The notes under the pieces were generated by a model, which was not told where the DNA came from, did not search any database, and saw only the letters and a list, made by a program, of their open reading frames with translations. DNA of 64,000 nucleotides from Eutreptiella sp. 'Long Island Sound 2002' (lineage: Eukaryota; Euglenozoa; Euglenophyceae; Eutreptiales; Eutreptiaceae): assembly GCA_964036045.1 (NCBI GenBank), contig OZ038400.1, positions 10,131,976 through 10,195,975 of the forward strand, read 5' to 3'. How positions within the stretch are numbered: the first letter of the stretch is position 1; every line of letters starts with the position of its first letter. Below are positions 49,955 to 61,716 of this stretch, piece by piece. The position numbers and the translations under genes are program-made.

Positions 49955-52157
49955 TTGAGATATTTGGGGCGCGAGTTGCAAGGAATAAAGGGATTGGAGA
50001 GAAATTCCACCATAGCTGGTCCGGGAGAGTCCGATGCGTGGGAGCACCTGGGCGCCAAAGTGATCGTACTGGCTTGTTGGACTTTTTTAGTCACCAAAAC
50101 ATGCAAACTAGCGGAAACAATCATCGTAAACGTGTTACGCCACTTCTCACGATCGTTTTGAGTATATGTGAGCCTGTTTTTTGGGCCGTTTAGCATCATT
50201 TATGAGATGAATACAGAAAACTCCTGAGTTTGGGTGATTTTGATGATGGCATGGCCGGGAAAAAAAATTTTCGGGGGGGGGGCAAAAATTTTTTTTTCGC
50301 ATTTTTGGGTACTATTCGATGTGGACTTCGCAATGAAAGCAAAAAAAACGGGGGTGCGCATACCAGTTTGGAGATATGGGCCTTGCAAACATTCGGTCCA
50401 AGAGGGTTGGAAACTTTGTTTTGCCGTTTTCTCCGTTTTTTTTTCTCGGCACAGGGGTGCACCCACACCCACCACCGACCACGTATTGGTGCCAAACCAA
50501 CCTCAAATATGATTTTTGGGGGTTAGGGACAACATGGCCCCACCAACCGCCCAAAAATGCAGGGTGGCTTGCCCCCTGGGCAACGGCAAAGGGCCGCACC
50601 CCTTGGGACGGGGCTTCGCCGCTTGCCCAAGGGGGCCCCCCTCCGGTCGCATTGAGCACGTCGTATAGGGGGGTAAACGCCACCAGTTTTGAGATATTTG
50701 GGGCGCGAGTTGCAAGGAATAAAGGGATTGGAGAGAAATTCCACCATAGCTGGTCCGGGAGAGTCCGATGCGTGGGAGCACCTGGGCGCCAAAGTGATCG
50801 TACTGGCTTGTTGGACTTTTTTAGTCACCAAAACATGCAAACTAGCGGAAACAATCATCGTAAACGTGTTACGCCACTTCTCACGATCGTTTTGAGTATA
50901 TGTGAGCCTGTTTTTTGGGCCGTTTAGCATCATTTATGAGATGAATACAGAAAACTCCTGAGTTTGGGTGATTTTGATGATGGCATGGCCGGGAAAAAAA
51001 ATTTTCGGGGGGGGGGCAAAAATTTTTTTTTCGCATTTTTGGGTACTATTCGATGTGGACTTCGCAATGAAAGCAAAAAAAACGGGGGTGCGCATACCAG
51101 TTTGGAGATATGGGCCTTGCAAACATTCGGTCCAAGAGGGTTGGAAACTTTGTTTTGCCGTTTTCTCTGTTTTTTTTTCTCGGCACAGGGGTGCACCCAC
51201 ACCCACCACCGACCACGTATTGGTGCCAAACCAACCTCAAATATGATTTTTGGGGGTTAGGGACAACATGGCCCCACCAACCGCCCAAAAATGCAGGGTG
51301 GCTTGCCCCCTGGGCAACGGCAAAGGGCCGCACCCCTTGGGACGGGGCTTCGCCGCTTGCCCAAGGGGGCCCCCCTCCGGTCGCATTGAGCACGTCGTAT
51401 AGGGGGGTAAACGCCACCAGTTTTGAGATATTTGGGGCGCGAGTTGCAAGGAATAAAGGGATTGGAGAGAAATTCCACCATAGCTGGTCCGGGAGAGTCC
51501 GATGCATGGGAGCACGTGGGCGCCAAAGTGATCGTACTGGCTTGTTGGACTTTTTCAGTCACCAAAACATGCAAACTAGCAGAAACAATCATCGTAAACG
51601 TGTTACGCCACTTCTCACGATCGTTTTGAGTATATGTGAGCCTGTTTTTTGGGCCGTTTAGCATCATTTATGAGATGAATACAGAAAACTCCTGAGTTTG
51701 AGTGATTTTGATGATGGCATGGCCGGAAAAAAAAATTTGCGGGGGGGGGGGCAAAAATTTTTTTTTCGCATTTTTGGGTACTATTCGATGTGGACTTCGC
51801 AATGAAAGCAAAAAAAACGGGGGTGCGCATACCAGTTTGGAGATATGGGCCTTGCAAACATTCGGTCCAAGAGGGTTGGAAACTTTGTTTTGCCGTTTTC
51901 TCCGTTTTTTTTTCTCGGCACAGGGGTGCACCCACACCCACCACCGACCACGTATTGGTGCCAAACCAACCTCAAATATGATTTTTGGGGGTTAGGGACA
52001 ACATGGCCCCACCAACCGCCCAAAAATGCAGGGTGGCTTGCCCCCTGGGCAACGGCAAAGGGCCGCACCCCTTGGGACGGGGCTTCGCCGCTTGCCCAAG
52101 GGGGCCCCCCTCCGGTCGCATTGAGCACGTCGTATAGGGGGGTAAACGCCACCAGTT
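49955..52157. repeat. U68-U70: short divergent patch
   Basis: U68 (49955) and U69 (50689) are T-type with G10, 734 bases each. U69 has a private CTCTGT at 51168. U70 (51423) carries several changes: GATGCATGG (51506), GCACGTGGG near 51516, TTTTTCAGTC near 51556, AGCAGAAAC near 51581 and GTTTGAGTG near 51700. More private changes are packed here than in neighbouring units, suggesting older or less homogenised copies. Confidence 0.8.
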
Positions 52158-55097
52158 TTGAGATATTTGGGGCGCGAGTTGCAAGGAATAAAGGGATTGG
52201 AGAGAAATTCCACCATAGCTGGTCCGGGAGAGTCCGATGCGTGGGAGCACCTGGGCGCCAAAGTGATCGTACTGGCTTGTTGGACTTTTTTAGTCACCAA
52301 AACATGCAAACTAGCGGAAACAATCATCGTAAACGTGTTACGCCACTTCTCACGATCGTTTTGAGTATATGTGAGCCTGTTTTTTGGGCCGTTTAGCATC
52401 ATTTATGAGATGAATACAGAAAACTCCTGAGTTTGGGTGATTTTGATGATGGCATGGCCGGAAAAAAAAATTTGCGGGGGGGGGGGGGCAAAAATTTTTT
52501 TTTCGCATTTTTGGGTACTATTCGATGTGGACTTCGCAATGAAAGCAAAAAAAACGGGGGTGCGCATACCAGTTTGGAGATATGGGCCTTGCAAACATTC
52601 GGTCCAAGAGGGTTGGAAACTTTGTTTTGCCGTTTTCTCCGTTTTTTTTTCTCGGCACAGGGGTGCACCCACACCCACCACCGACCACGTATTGGTGCCA
52701 AACCAACCTCAAATATGATTTTTGGGGGTTAGGGACAACATGGCCCCACCAACCGCCCAAAAATGCAGGGTGGCTTGCCCCCTGGGCAACGGCAAAGGGC
52801 CGCACCCCTTGGGACGGGGCTTCGCCGCTTGCCCAAGGGGGCCCCCCTCCGGTCGCATTGAGCACGTCGTATAGGGGGGTAAACGCCACCAGTTTTGAGA
52901 TATTTGGGGCGCGAGTTGCAAGGAATAAAGGGATTGGAGAGAAATTCCACCATAGCTGGTCCGGGAGAGTCCGATGCGTGGGAGCACCTGGGCGCCAAAG
53001 TGATCGTACTGGCTTGTTGGACTTTTTTAGTCACCAAAACATGCAAACTAGCGGAAACAATCATCGTAAACGTGTTACGCCACTTCTCACGATCGTTTTG
53101 AGTATATGTGAGCCTGTTGTTTGGGCCGTTTAGCATCATTTATGAGATGAATACAGAAAACTCCTGAGTTTGGGTGATTTTGATGATGGCATGGCCGGAA
53201 AAAAAAATTTGCGGGGGGGGGGGCAAAAATTTTTTTTTCGCATTTTTGGGTACTATTCGATGTGGACTTCGCAATGAAAGCAAAAAAAACGGGGGTGCGC
53301 ATACCAGTTTGGAGATATGGGCCTTGCAAACATTCGGTCCAAGAGGGTTGGAAACTTTGTTTTGCCGTTTTCTCCGTTTTTTTTTCTCGGCACAGGGGTG
53401 CACCCACACCCACCACCGACCACGTATTGGTGCCAAACCAACCTCAAATATGATTTTTGGGGGTTAGGGACAACATGGCCCCACCAACCGCCCAAAAATG
53501 CAGGGTGGCTTGCCCCCTGGGCAACGGCAAAGGGCCGCACCCCTTGGGACGGGGCTTCGCCGCTTGCCCAAGGGGGCCCCCCTCCGGTCGCATTGAGCAC
53601 GTCGTATAGGGGGGTAAACGCCACCAGTTTTGAGATATTTGGGGCGCGAGTTGCAAGGAATAAAGGGATTGGAGAGAAATTCCACCATAGCTGGTCCGGG
53701 AGAGTCCGATGTGTGGGAGCACCTGGGCGCCAAAGTGATCGTACTGGCTTGTTGGACTTTTTTAGTCACCAAAACATGCAAACTAGCGGAAACAATCATC
53801 GTAAACGTGTTACGCCACTTCTCACGATCGTTTTGAGTATATGTGAGCCTGTTTTTTGGGCCGTTTAGCATCATTTATGAGATGAATACAGAAAACTCCT
53901 GAGTTTGGGTGATTTTGATGATGGCATGGCCGGAAAAAAAAATTTGCGGGGGGGGGGGCAAAAATTTTTTTTCGCATTTTTGGGTACTATTCGATGTGGA
54001 CTTCGCAATGAAAGCAAAAAAAACGGGGGTGCGCATACCAGTTTGGAGATATGGGCCTTGCAAACATTCGGTCCAAGAGGGTTGGAAACTTTGTTTTGCC
54101 GTTTTCTCCGTTTTTTTTTCTCGGCACAGGGGTGCACCCACACCCACCACCGACCACGTATTGGTGCCAAACCAACCTCAAATATGATTTTTGGGGGTTA
54201 GGGACAACATGGCCCCACCAACCGCCCAAAAATGCAGGGTGGCTTGCCCCCTGGGCAACGGCAAAGGGCCGCACCCCTTGGGACGGGGCTTCGCCGCTTG
54301 CCCAAGGGGGCCCCCCTCCGGTCGCATTGAGCACGTCGTATAGGGGGGTAAACGCCACCAGTTTTGAGATATTTGGGGCGCGAGTTGCAAGGAATAAAGG
54401 GATTGGAGAGAAATTCCACCATAGCTGGTCCGGGAGAGTCCGATGCGTGGGAGCACCTGGGCGCCAAAGTGATCGTACTGGCTTGTTGGACTTTTTTAGT
54501 CACCAAAACATGCAAACTAGCGGAAACAATCATCGTAAACGTGTTACGCCACTTCTCACGATCGTTTTGAGTATATGTGAGCCTGTTTTTTGGGCCGTTT
54601 AGCATCATTTATGAGATGAATACAGAAAACTCCTGAGTTTGGGTGATTTTGATGATGGCATGGCCGGAAAAAAAAATTTGCGGGGGGGGGGGCAAAAATT
54701 TTTTTTCGCATTTTTGGGTACTATTCGATGTGGACTTCGCAATGAAAGCAAAAAAAACGGGGGTGCGCATACCAGTTTGGAGATATGGGCCTTGCAAACA
54801 TTCGGTCCAAGAGGGTTGGAAACTTTGTTTTGCCGTTTTCTCCGTTTTTTTTTCTCGGCACAGGGGTGCACCCACACCCACCACCGACCACGTATTGGTG
54901 CCAAACCAACCTCAAATATGATTTTTGGGGGTTAGGGACAACATGGCCCCACCAACCGCCCAAAAATGCAGGGTGGCTTGCCCCCTGGGCAACGGCAAAG
55001 GGCCGCACCCCTTGGGACGGGGCTTCGCCGCTTGCCCAAGGGGGCCCCCCTCCGGTCGCATTGAGCACGTCGTATAGGGGGGTAAACGCCACCAGTT
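52158..55097. repeat. HOR block U71-U74 (G13, GTTGTTT, T83)
   Basis: U71 (52158) has G13 and is 737 bases. U72 (52895) has GTTGTTTG (G225 at 53119). U73 (53630) has T83 (53712) and a T8 run, and follows a G710 end (53604), the only G710-T83 junction in the window. U74 (54364) is plain with T8. The G13 then GTTGTTT order returns in the next block. Confidence 0.85.
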
Positions 55098-57304
55098 TTG
55101 AGATATTTGGGGCGCGAGTTGCAAGGAATAAAGGGATTGGAGAGAAATTCCACCATAGCTGGTCCGGGAGAGTCCGATGCGTGGGAGCACCTGGGCGCCA
55201 AAGTGATCGTACTGGCTTGTTGGACTTTTTTAGTCACCAAAACATGCAAACTAGCGGAAACAATCATCGTAAACGTGTTACGCCACTTCTCACGATCGTT
55301 TTGAGTATATGTGAGCCTGTTTTTTGGGCCGTTTAGCATCATTTATGAGATGAATACAGAAAACTCCTGAGTTTGGGTGATTTTGATGATGGCATGGCCG
55401 GAAAAAAAAATTTGCGGGGGGGGGGGGGCAAAAATTTTTTTTTCGCATTTTTGGGTACTATTCGATGTGGACTTCGCAATGAAAGCAAAAAAAACGGGGG
55501 TGCGCATACCAGTTTGGAGATATGGGCCTTGCAAACATTCGGTCCAAGAGGGTTGGAAACTTTGTTTTGCCGTTTTCTCCGTTTTTTTTTCTCGGCACAG
55601 GGGTGCACCCACACCCACCACCGACCACGTATTGGTGCCAAACCAACCTCAAATATGATTTTTGGGGGTTAGGGACAACATGGCCCCACCAACCGCCCAA
55701 AAATGCAGGGTGGCTTGCCCCCTGGGCAACGGCAAAGGGCCGCACCCCTTGGGACGGGGCTTCGCCGCTTGCCCAAGGGGGCCCCCCTCCGGTCGCATTG
55801 AGCACGTCGTATAGGGGGGTAAACGCCACCAGTTTTGAGATATTTGGGGCGCGAGTTGCAAGGAATAAAGGGATTGGAGAGAAATTCCACCATAGCTGGT
55901 CCGGGAGAGTCCGATGCGTGGGAGCACCTGGGCGCCAAAGTGATCGTACTGGCTTGTTGGACTTTTTTAGTCACCAAAACATGCAAACTAGCGGAAACAA
56001 TCATCGTAAACGTGTTACGCCACTTCTCACGATCGTTTTGAGTATATGTGAGCCTGTTGTTTGGGCCGTTTAGCATCATTTATGAGATGAATACAGAAAA
56101 CTCCTGAGTTTGGGTGATTTTGATGATGGCATGGCCGGAAAAAAAAATTTGCGGGGGGGGGGGCAAAAATTTTTTTTTCGCATTTTTGGGTACTATTCGA
56201 TGTGGACTTCGCAATGAAAGCAAAAAAAACGGGGGTGCGCATACCAGTTTGGAGATATGGGCCTTGCAAACATTCGGTCCAAGAGGGTTGGAAACTTTGT
56301 TTTGCCGTTTTCTCCGTTTTTTTTTCTCGGCACAGGGGTGCACCCACACCCACCACCGACCACGTATTGGTGCCAAACCAACCTCAAATATGATTTTTGG
56401 GGGTTAGGGACAACATGGCCCCACCAACCGCCCAAAAATGCAGGGTGGCTTGCCCCCTGGGCAACGGCAAAGGGCCGCACCCCTTGGGACGGGGCTTCGC
56501 CGCTTGCCCAAGGGGGCCCCCCTCCGGTCGCATTGAGCACGTCGTATAGGGGGGTAAACGCCACCAGTTTTGAGATATTTGGGGCGCGAGTTGCAAGGAA
56601 TAAAGGGATTGGAGAGAAATTCCACCATAGCTGGTCCGGGAGAGTCCGATGCGTGGGAGCACCTGGGCGCCAAAGTGATCGTACTGGCTTGTTGGACTTT
56701 TTTAGTCACCAAAACATGCAAACTAGCGGAAACAATCATCGTAAACGTGTTACGCCACTTCTCACGATCGTTTTGAGTATATGTGAGCCTGTTGTTTGGG
56801 CCGTTTAGCATCATTTATGAGATGAATACAGAAAACTCCTGAGTTTGGGTGATTTTGATGATGGCATGGCCGGAAAAAAAAATTTGCGGGGGGGGGGGCA
56901 AAAATTTTTTTTTCGCATTTTTGGGTACTATTCGATGTGGACTTCGCAATGAAAGCAAAAAAAACGGGGGTGCGCATACCAGTTTGGAGATATGGGCCTT
57001 GCAAACATTCGGTCCAAGAGGGTTGGAAACTTTGTTTTGCCGTTTTCTCCGTTTTTTTTTCTCGGCACAGGGGTGCACCCACACCCACCACCGACCACGT
57101 ATTGGTGCCAAACCAACCTCAAATATGATTTTTGGGGGTTAGGGACAACATGGCCCCACCAACCGCCCAAAAATGCAGGGTGGCTTGCCCCCTGGGCAAC
57201 GGCAAAGGGCCGCACCCCTTGGGACGGGGCTTCGCCGCTTGCCCAAGGGGGCCCCCCTCCGGTCGCATTGAGCACGTCGTATAGGGGGGTAAACGCCACC
57301 AGTT
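55098..57304. repeat. HOR block U75-U77 (G13, GTTGTTT, GTTGTTT)
   Basis: U75 (55098) has G13, and U76 (55835) and U77 (56570) both have GTTGTTTG with G11 and appear to be a single-unit duplication. Relative to U71-U74 the T83 unit is missing. Confidence 0.85.
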
Positions 57305-60300
57305 TTGAGATATTTGGGGCGCGAGTTGCAAGGAATAAAGGGATTGGAGAGAAATTCCACCATAGCTGGTCCGGGAGAGTCCGATGCGTGGGAGCACCTG
57401 GGCGCCAAAGTGATCGTACTGGCTTGTTGGACTTTTTTAGTCACCAAAACATGCAAACTAGCGGAAACAATCATCGTAAACGTGTTACGCCACTTCTCAC
57501 GATCGTTTTGAGTATATGTGAGCCTGTTTTTTGGGCCGTTTAGCATCATTTATGAGATGAATACAGAAAACTCCTGAGTTTGGGTGATTTTGATGATGGC
57601 ATGGCCGGAAAAAAAAATTTGCGGGGGGGGGGGGGCAAAAATTTTTTTTTCGCATTTTTGGGTACTATTCGATGTGGACTTCGCAATGAAAGCAAAAAAA
57701 ACGGGGGTGCGCATACCAGTTTGGAGATATGGGCCTTGCAAACATTCGGTCCAAGAGGGTTGGAAACTTTGTTTTGCCGTTTTCTCCGTTTTTTTTTCTC
57801 GGCACAGGGGTGCACCCACACCCACCACCGACCACGTATTGGTGCCAAACCAACCTCAAATATGATTTTTGGGGGTTAGGGACAACATGGCCCCACCAAC
57901 CGCCCAAAAATGCAGGGTGGCTTGCCCCCTGGGCAACGGCAAAGGGCCGCACCCCTTGGGACGGGGCTTCGCCGCTTGCCCAAGGGGGCCCCCCTCCGGT
58001 CGCATTGAGCACGTCGTATAGGGGGGTAAACGCCACCAGTTTTGAGATATTTGGGGCGCGAGTTGCAAGGAATAAAGGGATTGGAGAGAAATTCCACCAT
58101 AGCTGGTCCGGGAGAGTCCGATGCGTGGGAGCACCTGGGCGCCAAAGTGATCGTACTGGCTTGTTGGGCTTTTTTAGTCACCAAAACATGCAAACTAGCG
58201 GAAACAATCATCGTAAACGTGTTACGCCACTTCTCACGATCGTTTTGAGTATATGTGAGCCTGTTGTTTGGGCCGTTTAGCATCATTTATGAGATGAATA
58301 CAGAAAACTCCTGAGTTTGGGTGATTTTGATGATGGCATGGCCGGAAAAAAAAATTTGCGGGGGGGGGGGGCAAAAAATTTTTTTTCGCATTTTTGGGTA
58401 CTATTCGATGTGGACTTCGCAATGAAAGCAAAAAAAACGGGGGTGCGCATACCAGTTTGGAGATATGGGCCTTGCAAACATTCGGTCCAAGAGGGTTGGA
58501 AACTTTGTTTTGCCGTTTTCTCCGTTTTTTTTTCTCGGCACAGGGGTGCACCCACACCCACCACCGACCACGTATTGGTGCCAAACCAACCTCAAATATG
58601 ATTTTTGGGGGTTAGGGACAACATGGCCCCACCAACCGCCCAAAAATGCAGGGTGGCTTGCCCCCTGGGCAACGGCAAAGGGCCGCACCCCTTGGGACGG
58701 GGCTTCGCCGCTTGCCCAAGGGGGCCCCCCTCCGGTCGCATTGAGCACGTCGTATAGGGGGGTAAACGCCACCAGTTTTGAGATATTTGGGGCGCGAGTT
58801 GCAAGGAATAAAGGGATTGGAGAGAAATTCCACCATAGCTGGTCCGGGAGAGTCCGATGCGTGGGAGCACCTGGGCGCCAAAGTGATCGTACTGGCTTGT
58901 TGGACTTTTTTAGTCACCAAAACATGCAAACTAGCGGAAACAATCATCGTAAACGTGTTACGCCACTTCTCACGATCGTTTTGAGTATATGTGAGCCTGT
59001 TGTTTGGGCCGTTTAGCATCATTTATGAGATGAATACAGAAAACTCCTGAGTTTGGGTGATTTTGATGATGGCATGGCCGGAAAAAAAAATTTGCGGGGG
59101 GGGGGGCAAAAATTTTTTTTTCGCATTTTTGGGTACTATTCGATGTGGACTTCGCAATGAAAGCAAAAAAAACGGGGGTGCGCATACCAGTTTGGAGATA
59201 TGGGCCTTGCAAACATTCGGTCCAAGAGGGTTGGAAACTTTGTTTTGCCGTTTTCTCCGTTTTTTTTTCTCGGCACAGGGGTGCACCCACACCCACCACC
59301 GACCACGTATTGGTGCCAAACCAACCTCAAATATGATTTTTGGGGGTTAGGGACAACATGGCCCCACCAACCGCCCAAAAATGCAGGGTGGCTTGCCCCC
59401 TGGGCAACGGCAAAGGGCCGCACCCCTTGGGACGGGGCTTCGCCGCTTGCCCAAGGGGGCCCCCCTCCGGTCGCATTGAGCACGTCGTATAGGGGGGTAA
59501 ACGCCACCAGTTTTGAGATATTTGGGGCGCGAGTTGCAAGGAATAAAGGGATTGGAGAGAAATTCCACCATAGCTGGTCCGGGAGAGTCCGATGCGTGGG
59601 AGCACCTGGGCGCCAAAGTGATCGTACTGGCTTGTTGGACTTTTTTAGTCACCAAAACATGCAAACTAGCGGAAACAATCATCGTAAACGTGTTACGCCA
59701 CTTCTCACGATCGTTTTGAGTATATGTGAGCCTGTTGTTTGGGCCGTTTAGCATCATTTATGAGATGAATACAGAAAACTCCTGAGTTTGGGTGATTTTG
59801 ATGATGGCATGGCCGGAAAAAAAAATTTGCGGGGGGGGGGGCAAAAATTTTTTTTTCGCATTTTTGGGTACTATTCGATGTGGACTTCGCAATGAAAGCA
59901 AAAAAAACGGGGGTGCGCATACCAGTTTGGAGATATGGGCCTTGCAAACATTCGGTCCAAGAGGGTTGGAAACTTTGTTTTGCCGTTTTCTCCGTTTTTT
60001 TTTCTCGGCACAGGGGTGCACCCACACCCACCACCGACCACGTATTGGTGCCAAACCAACCTCAAATATGATTTTTGGGGGTTAGGGACAACATGGCCCC
60101 ACCAACCGCCCAAAAATGCAGGGTGGCTTGCCCCCTGGGCAACGGCAAAGGGCCGCACCCCTTGGGACGGGGCTTCGCCGCTTGCCCAAGGGGGCCCCCC
60201 TCCGGTCGCATTGAGCACGTCGTATAGGGGGGTAAACGCCACCAGTTTTGAGATATTTGGGGCGCGAGTTGCAAGGAATAAAGGGATTGGAGAGAAATTC

Positions 60301-60982
60301 CACCATAGCTGGTCCGGGAGAGTCCGATGCGTGGGAGCACCTGGGCGCCAAAGTGATCGTACTGGCTTGTTGGACTTTTTTAGTCACCAAAACATGCAAA
60401 CTAGCGGAAACAATCATCGTAAACGTGTTACGCCACTTCTCACGATCGTTTTGAGTATATGTGAGCCTGTTTTTTGGGCCGTTTAGCATCATTTATGAGA
60501 TGAATACAGAAAACTCCTGAGTTTGGGTGATTTTGATGATGGCATGGCCGGAAAAAAAAATTTGCGGGGGGGGGGGCAAAAATTTTTTTTTCGCAATTTT
60601 GGGTACTATTCGATGTGGACTTCGCAATGAAAGCAAAAAAAACGGGGGTGCGCATACCAGTTTGGAGATATGGGCCTTGCAAACATTCGGTCCAAGAGGG
60701 TTGGAAACTTTGTTTTGCCGTTTTCTCCGTTTTTTTTTCTCGGCACAGGGGTGCACCCACACCCACCACCGACCACGTATTGGTGCCAAACCAACCTCAA
60801 ATATGATTTTTGGGGGTTAGGGACAACATGGCCCCACCAACCGCCCAAAAATGCAGGGTGGCTTGCCCCCTGGGCAACGGCAAAGGGCCGCACCCCTTGG
60901 GACGGGGCTTCGCCGCTTGCCCAAGGGGGCCCCCCTCCGGTCGCATTGAGCACGTCGTATAGGGGGGTAAACGCCACCAGTT
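57305..60982. repeat. HOR block U78-U82 (G13, three GTTGTTT, plain)
   Basis: U78 (57305) has G13. U79 (58042), U80 (58778) and U81 (59513) have GTTGTTTG; U79 also has G12/A6/T8 and a private GTTGGGCTT near 58168. U82 (60248) is plain apart from CGCAATTTTGG near 60595. Third version of the G13-then-GTTGTTT order, expanded to five units. Confidence 0.85.
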
Positions 60983-61716
60983 TTGAGATATTTGGGGCGC
61001 GAGTTGCAAGGAATAAAGGGATTGGAGAGAAATTCCACCATAGCTGGTCCGGGAGAGTCCGATGCGTGGGAGCACCTGGGCGGCAAAGTGATCGTACTGG
61101 CTTGTTGGACTTTTTTAGTCACCAAAACATGCAAACTAGCGGAAACAATCATCGTAAACGTGTTACGCCACTTCTCACGATCGTTTTGAGTATATGTGAG
61201 CCTGTTTTTTGGGCCGTTTAGCATCATTTATGAGATGAATACAGAAAACTCCTGAGTTTGGGTGATTTTGATGATGGCATGGCCGGAAAAAAAAATTTTC
61301 GGGGGGGGGGCAAAAATTTTTTTTTCGCATTTTTGGGTACTATTCGATGTGGACTTCGCAATGAAAGCAAAAAAAACGGGGGTGCGCATACCAGTTTGGA
61401 GATATGGGCCTTGCAAACATTCGGTCCAAGAGGGTTGGAAACTTTGTTTTGCCGTTTTCTCCGTTTTTTTTTCTCGGCACAGGGGTGCACCCACACCCAC
61501 CACCGACCACGTATTGGTGCCAAACCAACCTCAAATATGATTTTTGGGGGTTAGGGACAACATGGCCCCACCAACCGCCCAAAAATGCAGGGTGGCTTGC
61601 CCCCTGGGCAACGGCAAAGGGCCGCACCCCTTGGGACGGGGCTTCGCCGCTTGCCCAAGGGGGCCCCCCTCCGGTCGCATTGAGCACGTCGTATAGGGGG
61701 GTAAACGCCACCAGTT
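60983..61716. repeat. U83: recombinant cassette unit
   Basis: U83 has GGGCGGCAAAG at 61081-61083, where others have GGCGCC, and a cassette combining GGA (G-type start) with TTTTC (T-type end) and G10. This hybrid cassette start is shared with the three units that follow, and otherwise only with U58. Confidence 0.85.
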
